Position numbers and translations under genes: made by a program. From Bifidobacterium sp. (GTDB lineage: Bacteria; Actinomycetota; Actinomycetes; Actinomycetales; Bifidobacteriaceae): a DNA stretch of 33,773 nucleotides. Below, piece after piece: positions 1 through 8,069 of the stretch (position 1 is the first letter of the stretch; every line of letters begins with the position of its first letter). The notes below the pieces were generated by a model. The model was given only the letters and a program-made list of their open reading frames with translations, did no database searches and was not told where the DNA came from. The stretch lies in contig JALCCT010000016.1 of NCBI GenBank assembly GCA_022640915.1, positions 1 through 33,773 of the forward strand, in the 5' to 3' direction.

Positions 1-94
1 AATGAGCCTATAGTGTGGTGTTTAGTGTGGTGGTGTTTTCGGATAGCGTCATTTGATCTGTTGTTTTGATTGCTGTTGTCGGCAGTGGTGGCGG

Positions 95-571
95 TTACCC
101 GCCCTGTCCGCAATAAGGGTTCCCGGCGATATACCGGGAACCCTTTTCTGATGCCGTTTTCCCTGCTATTGCAGCATTTTCGACATGTTTCTCGGTTTGT
201 CTCGAGTGGTAGCGTGCCGGCAAAATACCTAGGCGAGGAGGCATCGGGAGTGAAAAGAGAGCGGCTGTGGACAGTGCGTTGAGTGCGGTGAGTACGCGCA
301 GCAGGCGCAGCGGTCGTATCATCGGCAGAATACAGACCGCGAGATCAAGCACATGGCCCTTCGCATATGTCCATCGATCTTTTGCGAGGACCAGCCCGAT
401 CAGGTAGTCGGCGGCGAACATCGCCCACATGCCGTTCATCGTCCAATCAGCCGCCTTGTTCCATACGCCGTCCGGCTGGGCGAGGATCTGCCAAGCGTAT
501 AGAGCGAAGAATATAAGAGACAGTGCTGTAAGCGGCCATTCGGTGCGCCGCTCCCATTGTTCGAGGGTCAT
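95..571 (-). CDS. Truncated voltage-gated ion channel (voltage sensor only)
   Basis: The first ~100 residues look like the voltage-sensor half of a bacterial ion-channel/potassium-channel protein. There is an S1-like helix (WPLTALSLIFFALYAWQIL), S2 (MWAMFAADYLIGLVLA), a short S3 with Asp (LDLAVCILPMI) and an S4 with arginines every third residue (RPLRLLRVL). Family members then continue into S5, a selectivity filter and S6. Here the similarity stops at about residue 100 (near base 272). The remaining residues are non-membrane sequence that reads straight through a hairpin at 115-145, so they are not an evolved C-terminus. The pore is therefore missing and the gene is probably a deletion product, although the frame stays open. 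It may still make a membrane fragment. The fold assignment is fairly sure; function as a channel is unlikely. Confidence 0.6.
   Translation of the reverse strand: MTLEQWERRTEWPLTALSLIFFALYAWQILAQPDGVWNKAADWTMNGMWAMFAADYLIGLVLAKDRWTYAKGHVLDLAVCILPMIRPLRLLRVLTALNALSTAALFSLPMPPRLGILPARYHSRQTEKHVENAAIAGKTASEKGSRYIAGNPYCGQGG
115..145. terminator. Hairpin terminator
   Basis: A perfect 12-bp inverted repeat (AAGGGTTCCCGG / CCGGGAACCCTT) with a 7-nt loop, followed on the plus strand by TTCTG. It works best as a plus-strand terminator but could act on both strands. The truncated channel frame runs through it, which supports loss of the channel's original 3' end. Confidence 0.6.
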
Positions 572-684
572 GATGACGATTGTATGCTCGCAGCAGACGC
601 GAGAGTTAACAGACGATGTCCAGGGCGCGGCATGATTTTTTTCAGCAATGATGCTGGAGATTAATCAATGAGAAGGGTTGGAAC

Positions 685-1941
685 ATGGGCTGGCGGTTCA
701 GGAAGAGTATCGGCGGCAAATACTTCAGGGTGAACATAGGCAAGAGGGGCATCACCGGCGTCACCTTCGGCAAGCGCGGCGCTCCCCATGTCACTGTGGG
801 CAAGAATGGCACTCGCGTCGGCTCGAGCATTCCCGGCACCGGCATCTACTATACGCACAAGGTCAGTGGCGCGGCTCCCCATCGTGCCGATACCGCGCGG
901 CTTCCCATCGGCAACGCCAAACAGATGCACATGCAGACCGCTATGTTGCCGCCTAGCATGCCACCCGCGAATCCGGTGCCGCCAGTGAATGGAGGAAACC
1001 GCCGGCTGCCTGTGTCACGTCTGGTCGTTGCCTCATTGATTCTTGGGTTGTTTGCGCTGATCTTCGTCTTTACTCCGGCAGCTGCGTTTGGCGTCATATT
1101 GGCGCTGGCCTCGATCATACTGGGCGTCATCGGGATGATTGTAATAGTGGTACGCAAGGAGAGACGCGGTACGCTGGCCGGATTCCTCGCCATCGCCTTG
1201 GCCTGCGCTTCCCTGGTGGTCGGAGTGACCAACGTGCCGGAAGAATCGACATCGCAACCGCAATCAACAGAAAGTAGCGCTGCGGCCAGCGCTGAGGCAT
1301 CGAAATCCGCTGAGGCGCAACAAAGTGCTGCTGCTTCTGCTTCTGCAGCTGCCTCCACAGCGGCGATCGCGTCGGCTCAGGATTCACTGTCATCCACGAT
1401 AACGCAGGCCAAGGCGTTGCTTGACTTGTCCAATAACAATGTTGCAGATCAGAGTACTTGGCAGACGTTGAGCGACGCTATCGACACGGCGGGCGCCATC
1501 GATTCCAAGAATCCTGACGATTATACGAACGAAATGTTGGATATCCAGTCGGCGATGGACGCGGTGACAACCAGCGTCGAACAGAAGAAGAAGGATGATG
1601 CCGCAGCGGCGCAGAAGGCGGCAGCCGATAAGAAAGCTGCCGAAGAGGCAGCTGTTAAAAAGGCGGTGGCGGATAAGGCAGCAGCAGATGCGGCAGCTCA
1701 GAAGGCGGCTCAGGATAGGGCAGCTCGAGATAGTGCGGCTCGGAAGGCGGCTCAGGATAGGGCAGTGGCGGATAGGGCGGCTCGGGAGAAAGCCCAGCAG
1801 CAAAAGGCCAGCCAGGGTGGCAGCGTATACTACCCCAATTGTGCGGCTGTCAGAGCGGCGGGGAAGGCTCCGCTGCACCCTGGAGATCCTGGATACCGCA
1901 GCAAGCTTGATCGCGATCATGATGGATTAGCGTGCGAATGA
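685..1941 (+). CDS. DUF4236 and excalibur calcium-binding domain membrane protein
   Basis: 418 aa. Residues 1-55 form a DUF4236 domain (MGWRFRKSI, GVTFGKRG, GSSIPGTGIYYT), a small glycine-rich module of unknown role at bacterial N-termini. Residues ~110-175 hold two or three hydrophobic helices. A long Ala/Lys/Asp-rich helical stretch follows (about 190-385, probable coiled coil), and the C-terminus is an excalibur domain (YYPNCAAVRAAG, then DRDHDGLACE), a calcium-binding extracellular motif with two cysteines. The layout predicts a cytoplasmic DUF4236 head, a membrane anchor and an extracellular stalk ending in a Ca-binding tip. The start has AGAAGGG upstream at normal spacing. The stalk contains an internal 42-bp repeat. 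Domain calls are confident; the cellular role is unknown, with cell-wall association inferred from the excalibur domain. Confidence 0.85.
   Translation: MGWRFRKSIGGKYFRVNIGKRGITGVTFGKRGAPHVTVGKNGTRVGSSIPGTGIYYTHKVSGAAPHRADTARLPIGNAKQMHMQTAMLPPSMPPANPVPPVNGGNRRLPVSRLVVASLILGLFALIFVFTPAAAFGVILALASIILGVIGMIVIVVRKERRGTLAGFLAIALACASLVVGVTNVPEESTSQPQSTESSAAASAEASKSAEAQQSAAASASAAASTAAIASAQDSLSSTITQAKALLDLSNNNVADQSTWQTLSDAIDTAGAIDSKNPDDYTNEMLDIQSAMDAVTTSVEQKKKDDAAAAQKAAADKKAAEEAAVKKAVADKAAADAAAQKAAQDRAARDSAARKAAQDRAVADRAAREKAQQQKASQGGSVYYPNCAAVRAAGKAPLHPGDPGYRSKLDRDHDGLACE
1701..1765 (+). repeat. 42-bp period tandem repeat in the stalk
   Basis: An identical 23-bp block occurs at 1701-1723 and 1743-1765, giving a 42-bp (14-codon) period. 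It encodes repeated KAAQDRA units of the Ala-rich stalk. In-frame repeats like this can expand or contract and so change stalk length between strains. Confidence 0.7.
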
Positions 1942-2609
1942 CGGTGGAATTAGGCAGTGACTGCAGTGTTTTCATTATTGCGGGAAATCGTTAAGCATGC
2001 TACTGCAACGCCGTATAGGTGAAACGGCTCGAGTCCTGTCCTGTCCGTGATAAGCCGACGGCAGCCTACGGGTCCTTTAGAAGGACCCGCATTCCAGGCG
2101 GCTCAGGGGAACGTCATGCTCGCGTTGTTCGGCTTCGATATATGAGGCGTTGCCATTGTCGCCTGTGGTGTGCAAAACGTTGTTATGAGCCGATGCAACG
2201 AACCGTGATGACCCATCCCGTTACCTTGTTCGCATGTTTTAGGGTTGAGATGTTTATCCTGAGGTCTCAGGCCTGCGCGGATATGGTATTTGGTGGTAGC
2301 GGTCGATCGGCCGCTTGGAAGCGTCAGTTTGCACGGGATATTCAGCCTATTTGCGCGCACACTATCGTAGGGTTCTTCTCGTGCATGGTGAAATCATATG
2401 TGGCGCATCAGCCATCAGCAGCAGTGCAACCAGGATGGTAAGGCAAACGACCGTTTACTGATGAAGGTGCTGACATCGACTGGAATATAGCGAACAACCC
2501 GGTATAGCTGCCTGCAAACGCGGTCTGGCATTGCGATTACATGGCGAAATAACCTACATTAAGCAGCAAACGCGAGAATGATTATGCCTCATTTATTGCG
2601 CATGAGAAC
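1942..2609. other. Gene-poor eroded region
   Basis: About 670 bp with no convincing gene. Open frames here have no recognisable domain, no ribosome site and a composition unlike the neighbours, with more A/T near 2450-2620. One short perfect stem (CGGGTCC / GGACCCG) lies near 2069-2089 but lacks a T-run. It looks like decayed coding DNA. Confidence 0.4.
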
Positions 2610-2999
2610 GTGGACTACCACCTTCGGACTCACATGTTTGAGACGATCACCCAACCCCTGGCACCTGGACAAGATCAACGATTCCCACCCTCCATCGATT
2701 TCAAAGCGGCACAAGTGAGAATCCAGGGCAGCCGAACACGTACCAGGTGCTTTCAGCGAGTGACTATGAGCAGCAGAAGCAACGTTACAGTTACCAGACC
2801 AACGGCAGTGTGCAGCCGAAGTAGACCGCATCATGATTACTGGATATGGCTGGGATCCATCGCGATGCCAGTGTTGCTGTGCGGGCTGATCGGATTCAAA
2901 CGCGAATACCATATCGACGACATGAACGTTGCCGGAATGCCGCACGAGGGTGAGAGAATAAACAAGAACGCGAACGAGATGCGGAGGGGCGAAGAGTGA
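2610..2999 (+). CDS. Possible small membrane protein, probably degraded at its 5' end
   Basis: Only the 3' part looks coding: one membrane helix (WIWLGSIAMPVLLCGLIGF) followed by a charged tail rich in Asn, Glu and Arg. Its stop codon (TGA 2997-2999) overlaps the GTG start of the next gene as GTGA, a typical translational-coupling arrangement that supports a real C-terminus. The N-terminal ~70 residues are Arg/Thr-rich and not protein-like. Another frame over 2710-2813 reads as a plausible Gln/Tyr-rich segment (TYQVLSASDYEQQKQRYSYQ) ending in TAG. A frameshifted ancestor spanning both frames is therefore likely. The family is not recognised. An internal ATG at 2766 is an alternative start. 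Confidence 0.3.
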   Translation: MDYHLRTHMFETITQPLAPGQDQRFPPSIDFKAAQVRIQGSRTRTRCFQRVTMSSRSNVTVTRPTAVCSRSRPHHDYWIWLGSIAMPVLLCGLIGFKREYHIDDMNVAGMPHEGERINKNANEMRRGEE

Positions 3000-3649
3000 A
3001 TTGTTTGGATGCGTTGGCGGGTTCGCATACAAATTCGCGCGTTACCGATGTGGTGTTCGGCTGGTACGGAGTGCTCGTAGACCGACGGCCCCGGCTTGCA
3101 TTGGAAGGACAATACCCTTCCGGTGTAATCGACATGGTGCTCGACCCGGCCGATCCCTGGGGCTTCGACTATTACGACGCAATGATGGCATGCGGGTGGG
3201 GCGAAGAACGAGTGCTCGCGGACTACGAACGTCACCACGGGCCTGCCGTGGCCTGGGTGCTGCGCGTGTATCTCGAACGCCGGCATCTTGCGTTGCATGA
3301 CGTAATGCCTGGGGTGGGCGCTGTGCTGCAGGACTTGAGCTCACAGGGGATTCGAATGTGGGCGCTGGCGAATGCCGCAGAGTCCGATTACGATATGGCG
3401 CTTGAGCAGCTTCCTGAGCTTAATGCCTTATCGGGCAGCATCATCTCCGCGCGCGAAAGGCTGCGCATGCCCGATCCGGCGCTCATTCGTCTCGCCAATA
3501 AGCGGTTCACCCAGCTCGGATTCAACCCCGGCACCGCGCTGTTCGTCGATTCTGATGCGCGCGGCATCGCAATCGCACGACAGCTAGGCTGGCGAGGCGC
3601 GCTCTTCCAGAATGCCGAGCAGCTGCGAAACGAATGGGCAAACGTATAG
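2996..3649 (+). CDS. HAD-superfamily-like protein lacking the catalytic aspartates
   Basis: 217 aa with a GTG start preceded by GGAGG at 8-nt spacing. The fold matches HAD class IA phosphatases/dehalogenases: a motif-I strand VTDVVF.. with GVLVD, a helical cap (residues ~35-105), motif II (MWALANAAES), motif III region (RLRMPDPALI) and motif IV (ALFVDSDARGIAIARQLG). However, motif I reads FGWYGVL where catalysis needs DxD (D to G at residue 22, D to Y at 24). Motif II lacks the usual Ser/Thr, and the motif-III lysine is replaced. Only motif-IV Asp remains. It should therefore not be a phosphatase by the normal mechanism. It may be a binding or scaffold homologue, or a gene on its way out, though the frame is intact. 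Confidence 0.7.
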   Translation: MNCLDALAGSHTNSRVTDVVFGWYGVLVDRRPRLALEGQYPSGVIDMVLDPADPWGFDYYDAMMACGWGEERVLADYERHHGPAVAWVLRVYLERRHLALHDVMPGVGAVLQDLSSQGIRMWALANAAESDYDMALEQLPELNALSGSIISARERLRMPDPALIRLANKRFTQLGFNPGTALFVDSDARGIAIARQLGWRGALFQNAEQLRNEWANV

Positions 3650-3679
3650 CTAGCAATGTGAGCGAAGACGACATCGGAC

Positions 3680-4366
3680 TTACACGATGCGGCGATCGGC
3701 GGCCCAGCGGGTCAGTTCGGTGCGGTTCGAAAGCTGAAGCTTGCGCAGCACTGAGCTAACGTGGGTTTCGACGGTTTTGATCGAGATGAACAGCTCGCTG
3801 GCCACTTCCCTGTAGGTGTATCCGCGGGCGATGAGACGCATGACTTCCTGCTCGCGCGTCGAGAGGCGGTCGAGTTCGTCATCGTGAGTTGCCGGGGCGA
3901 CGCCTTGGAAGGTGGAGAGCACGAATCCGGCGAGCTTGGGCGAGAACACGGCATAGCCCTCATGCACTTGGACGATTGAATTCATCAGGTCCTGTCTGGT
4001 GATCGTCTTGGTCACATACCCGCGGGCGCCCGCGCGGATCACGGAGCCGACGTCTTTGGGAGAATCGGAGACGGAAAGCGCTAGGAATGCCGAACCGGGG
4101 GAGAGCGGCTGTGATTTGGCGAGAATCTCCGCTCCGCCCCCGCCTTCGCCGCCAGGCACATGTACATCGAGCAGCACCACGTCGGGCGCGGTCTGGCCGA
4201 TCATCGCTATGGAGCCTTCGACGTCGGCCGCCTGCCCGACAATCTGGAAATACGGCTGCAACGTGGCGATGACGCCGGCGCGGAACATCTCATGGTCGTC
4301 GACGACGGCGATGCGGATATGGTTGAAGTCCTCGTTATTTTCGCTGTCGATATCAGTCATCGTCAT
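3680..4366 (-). CDS. LuxR/NarL-family response regulator
   Basis: 228 aa. The N-terminal receiver domain has the acidic pair VVDDHE (residues 21-26), phospho-acceptor Asp67 in VVLLDVHVP, and the conserved Thr/Ser and Lys region (ALSVSD, YVTKTIT). The C-terminal LuxR helix-turn-helix spans about 168-222 (LSTREQEVMRLIARG, then IKTVETHVSSVLRKL). Its ATG overlaps the stop of the upstream kinase by 4 nt, so the two are translated together as a two-component pair. The kinase-regulator pair diverges from a PspC gene, and an 18-bp palindrome in that intergenic region is its likely binding site. Role inferred: control of an envelope-stress response. Family assignment is very secure. Confidence 0.93.
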   Translation of the reverse strand: MTMTDIDSENNEDFNHIRIAVVDDHEMFRAGVIATLQPYFQIVGQAADVEGSIAMIGQTAPDVVLLDVHVPGGEGGGGAEILAKSQPLSPGSAFLALSVSDSPKDVGSVIRAGARGYVTKTITRQDLMNSIVQVHEGYAVFSPKLAGFVLSTFQGVAPATHDDELDRLSTREQEVMRLIARGYTYREVASELFISIKTVETHVSSVLRKLQLSNRTELTRWAADRRIV

Positions 4367-5919
4367 TCTTCGTTTCCTGTGGTTCCGCTGGATTCGTAGT
4401 GTTTGTTATCGCTTCTGTTGCCTTTGCCACTGCCATTTGCGCTGCTGTCTTTGCCGTCCACGTAAGAGACCGGCATATGCATGCGCACCTCAGTTCCCCA
4501 GTTCGGCTTCGACACGATCTCCACTGTACCGCCGCGCCGCGTGATGCGTCCGATGATCGATTCCTTGATGCCGAGCCGATTGACGGGCACGGTGTTCATG
4601 TCGAAGCCTGCGCCGTGATCGCGCACGAACACCTCGACCGTGCCATTACCGGCCTCGCAGTATGCGGAAATCGGCTCGCCTCCATGCACGGCCGCGTTGA
4701 CCAAAGCCTGTCTTGTGGCATCAAGCAGCGCATCGGTCTGCGCGCTGGGCCGAGCGTCGCCAACGCTCACCACTTCGATCGGTTTGCCATGCTCATCCTC
4801 GACCTGCGCGGCGATATCGCTCAGGCCCCGGCTCACCGAGCGCTCGGGCGGCGTACGCTCCTGATAGAGCCAGTCGCGCAGTTCGCGCTCCTGCTGCCGT
4901 GCCAGCGCGAACACCGTGGTCGGCTCCTCGCTGTGCAGCTGGACCAGCGCCAAGGTCTGCAGCACGCCGTCGTGCAGGTGGGCGGTCATGTCTGCTCGTT
5001 CCTCTTCGCGCTCTTTGAGCGCACGTTCGGTGCCCACATCGCGGATAAGCGAATGCAGCCACGGCACGATCGCCGCGCCGGTTCCTGCGAGCATTGCCAG
5101 CCCGGCAAGGAGAATCATGGGCACACTGGGTAAATGAGAGTCGGATGAACTAGGGCTGGACGCAATCGACGTCAGGATATAAACCGCATAGCCTAGGAAC
5201 TGCATCGCTAGTCCGACGATCATGGATTGCAGCTGGCCAGTTGATGCGTTATAGCGCAGCCAGGCGATGCCAATGCCGGCGAGTGAGAACAGCATGGCGA
5301 CGATCGTCCCGAAGGCAATGCCGGAGATGAGCATCATGATGCCGATCCCTACCATCGCCAGGCCTGCGAAAGCGATCAGCGACGGCTTTGGCGCGCGGCG
5401 CAAGGCCATCAGCAAGCTTTCCGATGAATCCAGCGCATCGTCCTGTTCGTCGTGGGTGTTCTGCTTGCCATCGCCATGGTACGAGGCCGCGTTAGCAGTG
5501 GCATTGTTCTGCGATTGGCTGGTATACGGGCGGTTTCCATGCGACAGCGGCTGAACGCTGGCGCTTTCGGCGTCTTGAAGCATGGCTTCGGCTGCGCGTT
5601 GCGGATCGCCAACCGGTACGAAAATCCAGAGGAAGACATAGGCGATTAATCCGGCGCCGAACAACAGCGTCGAGCCAAGAAACGCTACGCGCACTTTCCA
5701 TACGGCCAGCCCCAAGTGCTTGGCCACGCCTAGACATACGCCGCACAGCACTCGGCCGTGCTTTGGGCGCATTAACGGCAGCACTGCGGGATACTTCGGC
5801 GCGGACAAGGGCGACGACCACAGCGGCTTGTGCGGGCCTCGGGGTGTTTGCGCGTCCTTCGGCTGTGTTCTGTGCCCTCCGGATGGGCCATTATTCGGCC
5901 ATGCCTCGTATGATGTCAT
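4363..5919 (-). CDS. PspC-domain sensor histidine kinase
   Basis: 518 aa. A Pro-rich N-terminus leads to a PspC domain (residues ~48-113: GRVLCGVCLGVAKHLGL, then a membrane helix ending IFVPVGD). After an Asn/Ser-rich linker there are about four membrane helices (~170-300). A HisKA_3 dimerisation domain carries the phospho-histidine, His316, in HLHDGVLQTLALVQL. The C-terminal HATPase domain has an N-box (ATRQALVNAAVHGG), a G1 box (VRDHGAGFD) and a final GTEVRM segment. It is a NarL-type kinase that should phosphorylate the adjacent LuxR regulator. The fused PspC domain suggests it senses membrane stress or the PspC proteins encoded opposite. PspC-fused kinases are common in Actinobacteria. 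The specific signal is not known. Confidence 0.92.
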   Translation of the reverse strand: MTSYEAWPNNGPSGGHRTQPKDAQTPRGPHKPLWSSPLSAPKYPAVLPLMRPKHGRVLCGVCLGVAKHLGLAVWKVRVAFLGSTLLFGAGLIAYVFLWIFVPVGDPQRAAEAMLQDAESASVQPLSHGNRPYTSQSQNNATANAASYHGDGKQNTHDEQDDALDSSESLLMALRRAPKPSLIAFAGLAMVGIGIMMLISGIAFGTIVAMLFSLAGIGIAWLRYNASTGQLQSMIVGLAMQFLGYAVYILTSIASSPSSSDSHLPSVPMILLAGLAMLAGTGAAIVPWLHSLIRDVGTERALKEREEERADMTAHLHDGVLQTLALVQLHSEEPTTVFALARQQERELRDWLYQERTPPERSVSRGLSDIAAQVEDEHGKPIEVVSVGDARPSAQTDALLDATRQALVNAAVHGGEPISAYCEAGNGTVEVFVRDHGAGFDMNTVPVNRLGIKESIIGRITRRGGTVEIVSKPNWGTEVRMHMPVSYVDGKDSSANGSGKGNRSDNKHYESSGTTGNEE

Positions 5920-5980
5920 GCCTCTATTGTGACGCCTGCCGAGTCGCTTAGGGAGCGGCGCGCAGGGAATTCAGGGGACA

Positions 5981-5998
5981 ATCAGGGTGTTCCCTGAT
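5981..5998. promoter_or_regulatory. Probable operator for the LuxR-type regulator
   Basis: An 18-bp perfect palindrome, ATCAGGG-TGTT-CCCTGAT, lies between the divergent kinase and PspC genes. Two further CAGGG half-sites lie just upstream (5962-5976), at roughly 10-bp spacing. Its symmetry, size and position fit a NarL/LiaR-type dimer site. It would sit just upstream of the -35 position for the plus-strand start at 6033, as expected for activation. Confidence 0.5.
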
Positions 5999-6032
5999 AC
6001 GGATGCGCCCTTGCGCTTGGTGTAATAGAAGC

Positions 6033-8069
6033 ATGAGCAATTCAGATAACACGGCACGGCCGCACGATCAGCACGCGGACTATGCGCAAAATCAGCAAGG
6101 CCAGCGGAATCAGCAGAACGCCTATGCTCCGCGAGAAGGCGCGTATGGGTTCCAAGATGGGCGGCAAAGCAGCCAGCATGGCGCTGGCACTCCGGGAGGC
6201 CCGGCGGACGGCTCATACCGTGGTCAAGGCGGCCAATATGAGCAATCAGCAGCTAATCATCCCCAGCGTTTCTTCCAGTGGATCCGTGAAAGCCGGATCA
6301 TGCGTGGCGAGGATCGCTGGATCGGTGGTGTGTGCGCCGGACTGGCGAATCGAGCAGGGTGGAGTCCGATTCTTGTGCGTGCGCTGATGCTTGCAGCAAT
6401 CGCGGCTTTCGGCTTTGGTCTGGCGTTCTACGCCGCCTCGTGGCTGCTGCTGCCTGACGAGCAGAATGGACATATCATTGTCGAAGATCTCATCAACGGG
6501 CAGTGGCGTTGGCCGATGCTTGGGCCGTTGATCATGGCTGTCATTGTGTTCTTCTTTCGGGGATATGGACTGGTAGTCAATGCGCTCGCCGTGGCGCTGC
6601 TGCTGGTGCTGATCAATAATCTCGCGCATCGAGAAACCATGGCTGCGCGTGCTTGGGACCGGACTGGTTCGGCGTCTGGTTCGGGGCCGCACGCAGATAT
6701 GCCGTCCGGACCGAGGCCGCAGCCTGGCCCGGTGCCGGATTTTGCGACTAAGCTGTCCGGATCATATAACGAAACCGGCACTGTGGGCGCGCATCATTAC
6801 CACGGGGGGACGGCTGATGCGTCCTCAATGAATCACGATGCCGCCTTCGCTGCCCAGCGATCAACGACAATACCAAATGCCGCTAGGTCTATGAATGATC
6901 ATGTGAATGGCTGGCCCGAGAGGCCCGACAGCCCAGCAGCCGGCTGGGTGCCTAGCTCCGCCTCGTCCTCAGCCACATCACCATACCGCAGGCCGGTAAC
7001 GCCTCCTATGCCTAGGTATGCGCGGCGTAAACCCGCCGGATTCGGCGTGGTCGCCGTCGTGCTCGGATTGATTTTTGCCTCGGCGGCGGTTCTGCTCGGC
7101 ATTCGGCTGAATGCCGATCTGTATCTTGGCGATATCCTGAAAATGGCGGTGTTGTGGTGCGCTGGAGCATGCTTGCTGCTGGGCCTGGCGATTCTAGTGC
7201 TCGGGCTCATGGGCCGGCGCGCAGGAGGCTTGATCCCTGTGGACTTGCTCACAGGATTCGTCACAGTTTGCGTCGCGGTTCTCGGTGGATTCTATACCTA
7301 CAATCTCAACAACATGAGAATCGTCGAGGCCTCGTACACCACGGTTTCCGGGCGCAATCCGCGCTCGTTCGGCTCGAGCACGCACGATATGGCAATACTG
7401 AAGAACGGCGTCGCGTTCGTAAGCGACGATTACGACCATAGCCGCGCCTCCATTGATCTGCGCGATTACGCGCAGGGACGCAAGCCTCATACTCTCAAGC
7501 TCGCCAGTGGCAAAACCCTAACTTCGCAATGCCCCACTGGCATGATCAACCTCACTGCCTATCGCACACAGGTATCGATCACACTGCCCGACGGGTGCTC
7601 GTATGACTTCGGGAACGGGAATAGAGGCTACTATAGCTCTGCTCATTCCATCGGGAGTCGATATACATCCGTCAACAGGCTATCGTCGGGCGCCAGCCTG
7701 TTCGAGTTCATGCAATACACGACAGATGTGGCTGACAGCAAATACGACTGGCTTTTCGACGATGCGAAAAGACCAGCCAACGGGCCGGAGCTATGGATCA
7801 ATGCCACGTCCGTAATCGAGGGCAAAGTGTCTGTGCGGTACGCTTCCGAGCCTAAATCCGAGGTCAATGGGGCCGCTGCGCGCGATACCGGGCAGCGCAG
7901 ATCGCTGACGCGGGCAATCACCTTACTTGCCGCTGGAGCGAATGGCGATGCACAGGCGGGCGAAGACGCTGAACAAGCCACGGAAGAACAATCGCACGCT
8001 TCTATTTTGCAATTGACGGCTGCCGATGCGCCGCGATTCGCATCAGCTAAGGAGAACAATCATGAGTGA
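6033..8069 (+). CDS. PspC-domain membrane protein
   Basis: 678 aa. The start is placed at ATG 6033 (MSNSDNTARP) rather than the upstream ATG at 6003. No clear ribosome site is present; TGTAAT at 6021-6026 could be a -10 for a leaderless message. Residues ~85-150 form a PspC domain (RWIGGVCAGLANRAGWSP, then a membrane helix ending ASWLLLPDE). A second hydrophobic pair follows (~165-200), then a Pro/Ser/Thr-rich linker and four helices (~335-430). The C-terminal ~230 residues look extracellular and beta-rich, with a small putative-adhesin/toast-rack-like character. It diverges from a PspC kinase and its regulator and overlaps the next gene by 8 nt. It is probably a target and partner of that system. 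Confidence 0.85.
   Translation: MSNSDNTARPHDQHADYAQNQQGQRNQQNAYAPREGAYGFQDGRQSSQHGAGTPGGPADGSYRGQGGQYEQSAANHPQRFFQWIRESRIMRGEDRWIGGVCAGLANRAGWSPILVRALMLAAIAAFGFGLAFYAASWLLLPDEQNGHIIVEDLINGQWRWPMLGPLIMAVIVFFFRGYGLVVNALAVALLLVLINNLAHRETMAARAWDRTGSASGSGPHADMPSGPRPQPGPVPDFATKLSGSYNETGTVGAHHYHGGTADASSMNHDAAFAAQRSTTIPNAARSMNDHVNGWPERPDSPAAGWVPSSASSSATSPYRRPVTPPMPRYARRKPAGFGVVAVVLGLIFASAAVLLGIRLNADLYLGDILKMAVLWCAGACLLLGLAILVLGLMGRRAGGLIPVDLLTGFVTVCVAVLGGFYTYNLNNMRIVEASYTTVSGRNPRSFGSSTHDMAILKNGVAFVSDDYDHSRASIDLRDYAQGRKPHTLKLASGKTLTSQCPTGMINLTAYRTQVSITLPDGCSYDFGNGNRGYYSSAHSIGSRYTSVNRLSSGASLFEFMQYTTDVADSKYDWLFDDAKRPANGPELWINATSVIEGKVSVRYASEPKSEVNGAAARDTGQRRSLTRAITLLAAGANGDAQAGEDAEQATEEQSHASILQLTAADAPRFASAKENNHE

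Noticed and set aside
2019..2441. 140-codon plus-strand open frame
   Set aside because: No ribosome site, Arg/Cys-rich composition, no domain and a hairpin inside; unlikely to be a gene.
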